This document shows, one piece after another, positions 4,801 to 10,295 of a DNA stretch of 10,295 bases (its first letter is position 1; each line of letters starts with the position of its first letter). Under the pieces are notes generated by a model that was given only the letters and a program-made list of their open reading frames with translations, ran no database searches and was not told the origin of the DNA. Position numbers and translations under genes: made by a program. The stretch is taken from NCBI GenBank assembly GCA_964526915.1, contig CAZGMS010000054.1:1-10295 (forward strand), given 5' to 3'. Source of the stretch: JAHJDR01 sp964526915 (GTDB lineage Bacteria > UBA10199 > JADGCS01).

Positions 4801-6299
4801 TGCACGCGCTGTGCCAGACTCACACTGCCAATCTTGATACCATCCGGATATTCCATGAGGTCACAGGCCGCAAAACCTGCCTTGATCTTGATGTCCGGGT
4901 GGCGACGCTCCAACCTGCGAAAAGCCCTAAGGGTGGCGCGCAACATCTTGGGGAAATCGTCGTAGCTCAAACTGAGCGCGATCTCATCCCCGGCTCGGTG
5001 AATGATGTTTTCAATCTGCCCGCCTTCTTTGGCAAATTCGTACTCAATCTCACTCACGAACTGCCTGACGGTACGGGCCACGTCACCCGGCCCCAACTCA
5101 TTGAGCTGTGTGGTGAACCCAGACATGTCCACAGCCAGCACCACACGAAGATGATTCGTCCCCTGCCCCGCGGGCAACTCCCCACGATAGACTGCCCCGC
5201 ATTCGGCACAATGTTTTTCCCCCAGCAGGTGATGAGTTTTTTTACGGGAACAGCGCGGCACGGCGCTCAGGCGTTCCCCTTCAATCGCCTGTCTGGGAGA
5301 CAAAAAGCGAAAGGAAGTTCCCAAAACAGAAATTTCGTGCAGGGCCTCCCCAAAACCTTTGTACTTTTCACCCTGTCGGAACAGCTCGAGTTGGTAATAG
5401 GAACCCAGAACGCTGCGGGCCGCCGAACTCACGTAGACCGCCAAATCCTGTCGGCGTGGGTTCTCAGCCTTCAGCACTGTCTGTAATTGTCTCTGTGCCC
5501 TGTTGAGCGGGACACCGAACAGATCATCCTCGTCTCGATGGCAGTGTCCACAATCCACCGAGGCCGTCAGGGTGACCTCAGAAGCCAGAGATCGAAAAGA
5601 CACCTGCAACGTCTGAAGGACAGAGATGAGTCTGACCAAGTTGACATCGGGCCTTTCCTTGATGGCCCCCAAACCGCTCACCAACAGCAGTTTGCCACCA
5701 TTTAGAAACTTCACACTCACGCCGTAAGGCTCACAGAGCTCCTCCGCCATTTTGATGAGTTGATAATACCGGGGGGCATATGAGGCCACATCACCACCAT
5801 CATCAAGGCCATGAATTTGAACAAACGCCACCCCCACACACATCTTGTCTGCAAACAGCCGCTGGAATTCCTGTGGGAGAGGCAATTTCCAGCCACATTC
5901 GAAACAAAACTGACGATGCACTTTGCGTTCCAACCGATTGGTCGCCGTGCAACGAGGACAGACAACCGTCCTTCCCTTGGCCTTCTCCACCGCGACAGCT
6001 GTTGATAACTCAACTTCGGACAAGCTCTTTCCCTTCACGGGAAAAGCATCAGAAACAGCCCCCTCTTCTCCTGATGAATCTCTGGCGACAAAGGGCAGGG
6101 ATGCCAACAGAGTGGCGGCGGCACGCTGTGATCCAATAGACCTGCCACCGATGGATTGAAAACGATCTCTTATGGGTAAGGATGGCCCATCGGGCTGGGC
6201 CAAACAGGGCTCTTCACAAAGGGATTCGAAACTGGGCCAAGAAGCCCCTTCCGAACTCATGGGCCACAACGATGCCGGTGGAACGTGATGTAAATACAA
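1857..6299 (-). CDS. Class III cyclase-homology / STAND ATPase / TPR signalling protein
   Basis: The 1480-residue cytoplasmic protein has this order: a low-complexity N-terminus (1-110), a zinc ribbon (C114, C117, C132, C135), cyclase homology domain 1 (about 153-345), a partial zinc ribbon (C350, C364, C367), cyclase homology domain 2 (about 383-555), a STAND/AAA-type NTPase region (about 575-990) and TPR-like helices to the end. The layout recalls soluble adenylyl cyclase (C1-C2-NTPase-TPR). Domain 2 keeps the metal aspartates D391 (VDMSGF) and D438 (AGDEI) but has H434 for the base-specifying Lys and S494 for the transition-state Asn. Domain 1 lacks both metal aspartates (Q161; G201-G202) but keeps K197, D259, N266 and R270. 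One shared active site is therefore possible, and the Lys/Asp pair would favour ATP. Walker A (586-593) ends GKA rather than GKT/S, and Walker B acidic residues appear lost. The start is TTG at 6297-6299 with GGAGG at 6305-6309; ATG at residue 14 is the alternative. It lies 61 bp after the sigma-54 activator, so is probably in the same operon. Confidence 0.93.
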   Translation of the reverse strand: MYLHHVPPASLWPMSSEGASWPSFESLCEEPCLAQPDGPSLPIRDRFQSIGGRSIGSQRAAATLLASLPFVARDSSGEEGAVSDAFPVKGKSLSEVELSTAVAVEKAKGRTVVCPRCTATNRLERKVHRQFCFECGWKLPLPQEFQRLFADKMCVGVAFVQIHGLDDGGDVASYAPRYYQLIKMAEELCEPYGVSVKFLNGGKLLLVSGLGAIKERPDVNLVRLISVLQTLQVSFRSLASEVTLTASVDCGHCHRDEDDLFGVPLNRAQRQLQTVLKAENPRRQDLAVYVSSAARSVLGSYYQLELFRQGEKYKGFGEALHEISVLGTSFRFLSPRQAIEGERLSAVPRCSRKKTHHLLGEKHCAECGAVYRGELPAGQGTNHLRVVLAVDMSGFTTQLNELGPGDVARTVRQFVSEIEYEFAKEGGQIENIIHRAGDEIALSLSYDDFPKMLRATLRAFRRLERRHPDIKIKAGFAACDLMEYPDGIKIGSVSLAQRVQASAGAHGIVVHQNLVERIPPDVEVRPQNGDQTGPEQVIMGMKTDIGFVVAEGFTPLQREADAQKMYTLYHERVALTRQLGMVAYVGGRDTGKAMGLARFLQKLDREEVQILHGAAFRFQRDPVRDALMRHVASYDLDELTPSALDSFLDELKLFEEEDILTPSVTPEALDGFLADIDFFGEDFKHDYTSPQLVVRELLAGYLGCTLTEECPDVAKIKKDVATFITQTHRVVSHVIHRLATRKPLVMVLFNMDFLRKDQDARLLLTRLTQDNRLRPVMVIGLEDTALERSEGKLSVRELKHQYFIGESHVDVRMLMAETLDHQAIEQAIVHYGGKEVSLFSANEPARGSLTVQQDVVGYYHQASGGDLQILRVLLHAHLLNGTLSVNAERVLIFGRARPQQLTNREIEALHLSALDHLSPLERSVFETISVLVGDDVIFYDQELPQHQAGELGPVALARILASLKEGGYITPEGHDGYRIIKVMLRDMVQRQLAHSQQTKARHQQIVDHLSAFERKSARDWALYGYHLRRVGDYQQAFLSYEKAAQGCQKPGSMSLSYAYFVEMEGLLPHFDGADRLERLAGLLAQRLAVRREMLQVDQGSQEWRDDLQTYASLRDDPAFKALPQARQDEVILNGLAIFPGEYWLKQRPNEVAAFYEHVEREQAAFIHSLAPALRILFHIRAMGACQMINSRGQQEAADAHVQKAIALIVGDERATIRDHERVFAATVLTQNPVLFARVCLNIASRYSVHGPQYAVAEPYALMAIELYERMGHHVMTCYARMALGINLNNRGLFARAEEVLQVNYVQGAREPYVRNYALMHLAVSAIKQGHWDSAMTRTHEIDLVYGPLNEDVVAHEAVVLAFQDPQKLEAFLSQRVTTFDQERPIGKSVFKDKSRREAQLFLALFLAQFRLQNWELALRYFHIALEHFDAIGHVEDFNTEFLWLKQHQRRIANALRRGRGVATQWPAPPPFLGHFFHPQT

Positions 6300-6304
6300 T
6301 GTTG

Positions 6305-6309
6305 CCTCC
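6305..6309 (-). promoter_or_regulatory. Shine-Dalgarno site that supports a TTG start
   Basis: On the minus strand GGAGG stands five bases before TTG (6297-6299). The next candidates, TTG at residue 11 and ATG at residue 14, have no comparable site in front. This favours the TTG start for the cyclase-like protein and implies reduced translation relative to ATG. Confidence 0.6.
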
Positions 6310-6360
6310 GCAAAACAATTCGAAACATCCAGTCTAAAAGTTTTTTTGGGTACTTAGTGC

Positions 6361-9120
6361 CTATTCGACCCCCAGTTGCTTGGCCATTTTGTACAACGAG
6401 ACCTGGTGCAAACCAAGTTCGCGTGCCGCCTGAGACTTGTTGCCATCGGCCCGGGTGATGGCGCGTTGGATGACCTGTTTTTTCAGTTCATCCATCTGCA
6501 TATAAAAATCGCCCTTTTCAAATATTTTTTCGATGACGTTGTCGCTCACTGCGTGTTGCTCAAGATGAAAAAACTGGATGCGCTCACCCTCACGACACAG
6601 GGCCACTGAGCGTTCGATGACATTCTGCAATTCGCGCACATTGCCCGGCCACGGGTAGCCCCTGAGTTTTCTCACGTCTTCGGCTGACGGTGGTTTGAGG
6701 CGCTTCTTCATTTCCACAGAATACTTCTGGATAAAATAAGTCACCAGTTCCTCAATGTCATCCAGGCGTTCCCTGAGCGGTGGAATCAATATGGGCAATA
6801 CGTTCAACCGATAAAACAAATCCTGACGGAATTGATTTTGTTTGACCGCTTGTTCCAAATCACGATTGGTGGCCGCGATGATCCGCACATCAACGGGAAG
6901 CCAGGTTGTGCTCCCCACGCGCTGAATCTCTTTTTCCTGCAGGGCCCTGAGGAGTTTGGGTTGAATGTGCAGAGGGACCTCACCTATTTCATCCAGAAAA
7001 AGAGTGCCGCCGTCTGCCGCCTCAAACAGGCCCCTCTTCAGCTCTCCAGCTCCCGTAAACGAACCCTTCTCGTGACCAAACAGCTCGCTCTCAAATAAAT
7101 TTTCGGGCAGGGCGGCACAGTTCACCTTGATAAAGGCCCCTCCCGACCTGAGGGATCGGCCATGAATGGCGTGTGCCACAACCTCTTTACCGGTACCGGT
7201 TTCCCCGTGCAACAACACCGAAATGGAACTGTTGCCTATCATGTCAATCCTCTGCATGACCGCTTTCAGCCCCGCTTTCTCACCAATGATCATGGGCAGG
7301 TTGGCGTGATTTTGAATTTCCTCTCGCAACTGCCGATTTTCTTTCTGCAGTTGTTTCTGCAGACAAATGAGTTCATCGTGATGCCGGGCATTCACCAAGG
7401 CGACCGCTGTCGTCGCCAGCACGGCCTGCAGATTGGTGAGATCCTCCGTGGTGTACGGAACAAAATTCGGTTTGTGTCCCATGAGCACAAAACCGTAAAC
7501 CTGTTCCCTGAGCTTGAGCGGCAACAACAAATTCAGCTTGTGTGTGACCAATAGCTCCAGAGCCGCATCCTCTCCGACATTCTGGTTGCCCACAAATTCA
7601 TTGATGACAAAATCAACACCCTCAAGAGACATCTCCTCCTGCGAAAACGAATGCGGCAGGGTCAGATACACGTCGTCCGCAGTTTCCTGTGTTGGCGTGA
7701 TGTTGTGTTTTTGATAACAGCCTATCTGTTCAAAGATGTGATAACAATAGACCTGATGGATCTCCAAATGCCCCACCACGAGTTCCCTCAGGGCGTTCAG
7801 TATCTCCTCTTTCGTGTGGTGTTTGAGAATGTTCTGGCTGGCGTTGGTGATCATGTCCCTGAATTTGAATGTGGAGGGAAAAAAGAGACGATCCACGATC
7901 CTCAGATAGGCCGCCCCGACCAGCAACATCAGCTTGATCACAACGGACGCGGTCACGAGCGGCAGGACCCAGGACACAGCCACCTGGTATTTGTTGAGGA
8001 TGGGAATCAGAAACACGAAATCTACCACAAACAGCATGGGGAGCAACACCGCAAAACCCAAATAAAAATATTTTCTCCGAGGTGTGAACTTGAGATCGAG
8101 AAAATTGTATTTGAATAAAAGATATGTCGTCAAAAAAGGAAAGGCCAATTGCAGGAGAATCAGCTCAATGGGGAGCAACAACGCGCAGACATTGTGCGCA
8201 ACGTAGACAGCGAAACCAATGAAACAGGAAAGATTGAGTGCCATATACAACAACAGCCGCCGCTTGGCCGTGCTGGATTTGGCCGAAAAATACAGGTAAG
8301 CGGTCGTCAGGTATATCAGCACCCCCCCAATGAAGAACAGAAAATTGCTGGCAAACAGCAACACACGGTAGTCAGCGAACATCCGATCAGAATACAAATT
8401 CACAAGCAATGCAAACGCCACCAGCGCCACATACACGCCACCCAACACGATTTTGACAGGTAATTGACTCAGCCTGACGTGCAGGTGTTCCCGCATCCTG
8501 AGCATGAAGTAGAGGGTGTGGATATTGACTATTCCATACAGGGCGATGATGATCTGCAGATACGGCAAGAACGTCTGATAAGTCATCATGTCGGCAAAAA
8601 GGATTTCAAAGATGCTGACTGTGTTGCAAATGACAAAGAAATGAAACGCCCCCTTCGCCAATGGCCTGATGATAAAGATCCCCAGACCCGTGAGCAGGGT
8701 GAGGAACCCGCAGAACAGAAAAATGTAAAAATACAGATTGGCAAAATTCTGATCGATGGCCATGGGTTTGATGGCCAATGTGATATCCTGATGATTACGT
8801 GTCACCAGATATTGAACCTGGCCGTCTGGGGCCTTCTGATTGATGTAGTCAATAAGTCCTTTTGTACCCGTGAAGGGATGTCCATCATAACCCTTGATAA
8901 AATCGTACATGCGCAGTCCCGCGCGGTTGCCATTCCACGATGAATCGACCAAGCCAAACACCAGCCCATTATTAAACACTAGAAATCCGGGGTGCTGTGC
9001 TCCCACAAGTCTTTGAGATTGAATGGCCGTGCTCAATAAAAAAAATAGCGCCACTGCACAGAGTAACCCAGTCATCACCATGTAGTAGCGTTTTCTGACA
9101 ATCGTTTTTATAGTATCCAT
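6361..9120 (-). CDS. Membrane-anchored PDZ/GAF sigma-54-dependent activator
   Basis: The 919-residue protein begins with a membrane anchor (about 14-33) and a PDZ-like domain (about 40-120, with GNRAGLRMYDFIKGYDG typical of PDZ), expected in the periplasm. About nine further hydrophobic segments lie between 128 and 405. A GAF-like domain (about 436-580), a short coiled coil (580-604), a sigma-54 AAA+ module (609-845) and a Fis-type helix-turn-helix (880-917) follow. The AAA+ part has Walker A GETGTGKE (639-646), the sigma-54-contacting loop as GSFTGA (686-691; GAFTGA is usual), Walker B GGTLFLDEIGE (704-714) and WPGNVREL (824-831). No receiver domain is present, so the input is the PDZ, membrane or GAF part rather than phosphorylation. 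ATG is preceded by AAGGA at suitable spacing. The ATPase core looks intact. Expected role: perceive an envelope signal or small ligand and activate sigma-54 promoters while membrane-bound. Its targets are unknown. Confidence 0.95.
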   Translation of the reverse strand: MDTIKTIVRKRYYMVMTGLLCAVALFFLLSTAIQSQRLVGAQHPGFLVFNNGLVFGLVDSSWNGNRAGLRMYDFIKGYDGHPFTGTKGLIDYINQKAPDGQVQYLVTRNHQDITLAIKPMAIDQNFANLYFYIFLFCGFLTLLTGLGIFIIRPLAKGAFHFFVICNTVSIFEILFADMMTYQTFLPYLQIIIALYGIVNIHTLYFMLRMREHLHVRLSQLPVKIVLGGVYVALVAFALLVNLYSDRMFADYRVLLFASNFLFFIGGVLIYLTTAYLYFSAKSSTAKRRLLLYMALNLSCFIGFAVYVAHNVCALLLPIELILLQLAFPFLTTYLLFKYNFLDLKFTPRRKYFYLGFAVLLPMLFVVDFVFLIPILNKYQVAVSWVLPLVTASVVIKLMLLVGAAYLRIVDRLFFPSTFKFRDMITNASQNILKHHTKEEILNALRELVVGHLEIHQVYCYHIFEQIGCYQKHNITPTQETADDVYLTLPHSFSQEEMSLEGVDFVINEFVGNQNVGEDAALELLVTHKLNLLLPLKLREQVYGFVLMGHKPNFVPYTTEDLTNLQAVLATTAVALVNARHHDELICLQKQLQKENRQLREEIQNHANLPMIIGEKAGLKAVMQRIDMIGNSSISVLLHGETGTGKEVVAHAIHGRSLRSGGAFIKVNCAALPENLFESELFGHEKGSFTGAGELKRGLFEAADGGTLFLDEIGEVPLHIQPKLLRALQEKEIQRVGSTTWLPVDVRIIAATNRDLEQAVKQNQFRQDLFYRLNVLPILIPPLRERLDDIEELVTYFIQKYSVEMKKRLKPPSAEDVRKLRGYPWPGNVRELQNVIERSVALCREGERIQFFHLEQHAVSDNVIEKIFEKGDFYMQMDELKKQVIQRAITRADGNKSQAARELGLHQVSLYKMAKQLGVE

Positions 9121-9160
9121 ATCTTTCCTTCGCTCCCCCTACTGGACTATCAAAACTGGA

Positions 9161-9218
9161 ATTATACGACAATATAAAAATACAGCGGATTTGCTAGTGC
9201 ATAGCCGATTGGCTAGTG
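9161..9218 (-). promoter_or_regulatory. Candidate activator-gene promoter with operator-like repeats
   Basis: A perfect -10 hexamer TATAAT reads on the minus strand at 9161-9166, about 40 bases before the activator start codon. No acceptable -35 hexamer lies 16-18 bp upstream. Instead, two direct copies of CACTAGC (plus-strand GCTAGTG, 9193-9199 and 9212-9218), 19 bp apart, sit in the -30 to -60 zone. The second overlaps a hairpin-forming TAGCC/GGCTA (9202-9215). A -10 without -35 plus upstream repeats suggests an activated or otherwise regulated promoter. Confidence 0.4.
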
Positions 9219-9316
9219 GATTTCTCGTCGCTTGGAACAAGGGGGGCCTTGTGACCTTTACGTGTTCAATGCGTGTTCGCTCGATCGGGGGAAACAGCAT
9301 AATCATTCAGAATTAT
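9219..9316. other. Intergenic region with short repeats
   Basis: This gap separates the Cys-rich genes from the activator promoter. It contains ACAAGG/CCTTGT with a G4 loop (9237-9252) and two direct CGTGTTC copies spaced 11 bp apart (9261-9267 and 9272-9278). The hairpin has no T-run, so I cannot say that transcription from the Cys-rich genes ends here. Confidence 0.35.
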
Positions 9317-9844
9317 CTACTTCCTCGTACACTGCGGGTACTTTGTTCCATCCAAATATGCTTCACAGATAAAATTTTCGCACTTTGCCACCATGCCAAG
9401 CGATTCACACCCGCCTTCACACTCGTGAAATCCCGTGACATGCTTTGTATATTGCTTGTACCAACGGCCGTTCACCGCCCCCTCTTTGCACGACAACAAA
9501 CAGTCCGTGTCCCGCGCACAGGAATAGCGAACAATGTCTCTCATGACATTTTCCTTTGGTTTAGGTCCCTTCGTACACAAGACATTGTACTGCCCAGCTT
9601 GGAATGCCGTACAAAAATGGTCAATACACCTGGGCTCATCGCTCCAACCCGTACAACCGTCGTCGCAGGTATCTAACTGTGAATTTTTCGCATACCAGGA
9701 CTTATTCACTGCCCCCAAGGCGCAGGAGTTGAGGCAATTTGAATCTTGTTGACAGGAATATGGGGCTTCGACGTTTTCTGATTTATGACACGCAAAGCCA
9801 ACGAGGGTGAACAACAATACAAAAACAATTTTTGGATAACGCAT
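9317..9844 (-). CDS. Exported protein with two eight-cysteine modules
   Basis: The 175-residue product starts with a signal peptide (MRYPKIVFVLLFTLVGFAC). The Cys at 19 gives a lipoprotein-like end, but G-F-A before it is not a canonical lipobox. Two tandem modules follow. Module 1 has C31, C37, C41, C60, C64, C73, C78, C90; module 2 has C109, C115, C119, C142, C146, C155, C160, C172. Spacing is CX5CX3CX(18 or 22)CX3CX8CX4CX11C in both, and GAVNxxWY follows the third Cys. Eight Cys per module suggest four disulfides and an extracytoplasmic location. ATG has AAGGGAG in front at 7 bases. The gene begins 20 bp after the single-module gene upstream and is probably cotranscribed. I do not recognise a named family; the function is unknown. 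Confidence 0.88.
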   Translation of the reverse strand: MRYPKIVFVLLFTLVGFACHKSENVEAPYSCQQDSNCLNSCALGAVNKSWYAKNSQLDTCDDGCTGWSDEPRCIDHFCTAFQAGQYNVLCTKGPKPKENVMRDIVRYSCARDTDCLLSCKEGAVNGRWYKQYTKHVTGFHECEGGCESLGMVAKCENFICEAYLDGTKYPQCTRK

Positions 9845-9864
9845 ATTTCATCTCCCTTGAGCGC

Positions 9865-10152
9865 TCATTTCTTCGTGCACGCAGGGTGTTTTTTTCCTTC
9901 AAGATACGCCTCACAGATATGATTTTCGCATTTTGAATCAAACCCATCTGCAGCACAACCATCCAGACAATCCTTCTTGACACCACCAAACTGCTTATAC
10001 CACTTCGTGTTCACTGCCCCCTGAGCACAAGACAGGGTACAATCGTCATCAACAACACAGGAATATTTGCCGGCATTATCTTGCCCGCCATAACAATGGC
10101 CGTTACAAACCAGAAGCAAACCACAAAGCAACATGAGTTTTATTGTTTTCAT
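9865..10152 (-). CDS. Exported protein with one eight-cysteine module
   Basis: The 95-residue product has a signal peptide (MKTIKLMLLCGLLLVCNG; exact cut unclear) and a single copy of the module found twice in the next gene: C32, C38, C42, C62, C66, C75, C80, C92, spaced CX5CX3CX19CX3CX8CX4CX11C. The end CENHICEAYLEGKK closely matches module 2 of the neighbour (CENFICEAYLDGTK), which points to duplication of a module. No clear Shine-Dalgarno precedes the ATG at 10150-10152, so translation may be weak or the start slightly different, though this ATG leads directly into the signal peptide. First gene of a probable two-gene unit. Function unknown; a small secreted disulfide-rich effector, adhesin part or ligand are possible. 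Confidence 0.85.
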   Translation of the reverse strand: MKTIKLMLLCGLLLVCNGHCYGGQDNAGKYSCVVDDDCTLSCAQGAVNTKWYKQFGGVKKDCLDGCAADGFDSKCENHICEAYLEGKKHPACTKK

Positions 10153-10225
10153 ACCAAGAGACGCTCTGTATCATCGATCACCAAAAGAATAAGACATCTC
10201 TAATAACCACCATTTTCGGGGACCT

Positions 10226-10295
10226 CTAAAAAGTACCCAGATGCAAGGCGCCCACAAACCCGCAAACGGAGCGTACACGGAAGTACGTGAGTATT
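10226..10295. repeat. Partial dispersed intergenic repeat (cut by window edge)
   Basis: The sequence TCTAAAAAGTACCCAGATGC, followed by AAGGCGC and then CGTAC-ACGGAA-GTACG (a short palindrome near 10272-10287), resembles a class of intergenic repeats I remember from deltaproteobacterial genomes. Those read GCATCTGG next to a T-rich tract on one strand and carry a GTAC-centred palindrome. No coding potential is seen. The element continues past the window, so its full length and function cannot be judged. Confidence 0.4.

Noticed and set aside
4590..5486. Long plus-strand open frame (298 residues) opposite the cyclase gene
   Set aside because: It is antisense to a clearly conserved multidomain gene, has no recognisable domain and has no ribosome site. 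It is a composition shadow, as are other plus-strand frames in 2283-6159 and 6376-8943.
1854..6360. Inverted 9-bp copies GCACTAAGT (1854-1862) and ACTTAGTGC (6352-6360) flanking the cyclase gene like terminal repeats
   Set aside because: They overlap or abut stop codons, are very short, have no target-site duplication and no transposase. Chance is the simpler explanation.
6300..6360. Terminator between the activator and cyclase genes
   Set aside because: There is an A-run and a short T-run but no stable stem preceding a T-tract on the coding strand.
9191..9676. Plus-strand open frame of 161 residues
   Set aside because: It overlaps the Cys-rich gene in antisense and starts inside the activator promoter region, with no domain or signal.
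9783..9989. Minus-strand 68-residue frame across the junction of the two Cys-rich genes
   Set aside because: It is an out-of-frame shadow. The two real genes have signal peptides and matching Cys modules.

Overview
The window looks like a chromosomal segment of a Gram-negative bacterium. The evidence is a type IV prepilin, a membrane-anchored sigma-54 activator with a PDZ-like domain, and several exported Cys-rich proteins. A deltaproteobacterial or related uncultured lineage is my best guess. It rests on this gene content and on a partial dispersed repeat at the right edge of a style I associate with such genomes; the sequence alone does not prove it. I see no phage, transposase or CRISPR.

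Layout. Positions 1-750 form a tRNA region: a 3' tRNA-Gly-like end cut by the window edge, a bidirectional terminator, a complete tRNA-Gly(CCC) on the minus strand, then about 485 bases without a protein gene, ending in a complete tRNA-Ala(CGC) with its own terminator. The stretch before tRNA-Ala carries a 14-bp tandem repeat, a perfect hairpin and a 5' fragment of the same tRNA-Ala as an exact 23-bp direct repeat. Positions 798-1190 (minus) encode a type IV pilin-like protein. Positions 1191-1604 hold a leader hairpin and one doubtful small ORF. At 1605-1751 (plus) lies a previously easy-to-miss 48-residue exported peptide ending in CPWC. The rest is a minus-strand block: two exported Cys-rich proteins (10152-9865 and 9844-9317), a 919-residue PDZ/multi-membrane-span/GAF/sigma-54 activator (9120-6361) and a 1480-residue cyclase/STAND-ATPase/TPR protein (6299-1857).

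How the parts may work together. The activator has everything needed to sense something at or outside the inner membrane and to drive a sigma-54 promoter. The gene after it, 61 bp downstream and very probably cotranscribed, has two class III nucleotide cyclase homology domains. These have split the catalytic residues: the first keeps the base-recognition and transition-state residues, the second keeps the two metal aspartates. That is the logic of the pseudo-heterodimeric animal adenylyl cyclases, but with the domain order reversed. I infer an envelope-linked sensory module combining sigma-54 transcription control with cyclic-nucleotide or regulatory output. The exported Cys-rich proteins (a repeated eight-cysteine module with almost invariant spacing), the CPWC peptide and the pilin are candidate ligands or targets. 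That functional link is inference from proximity only.
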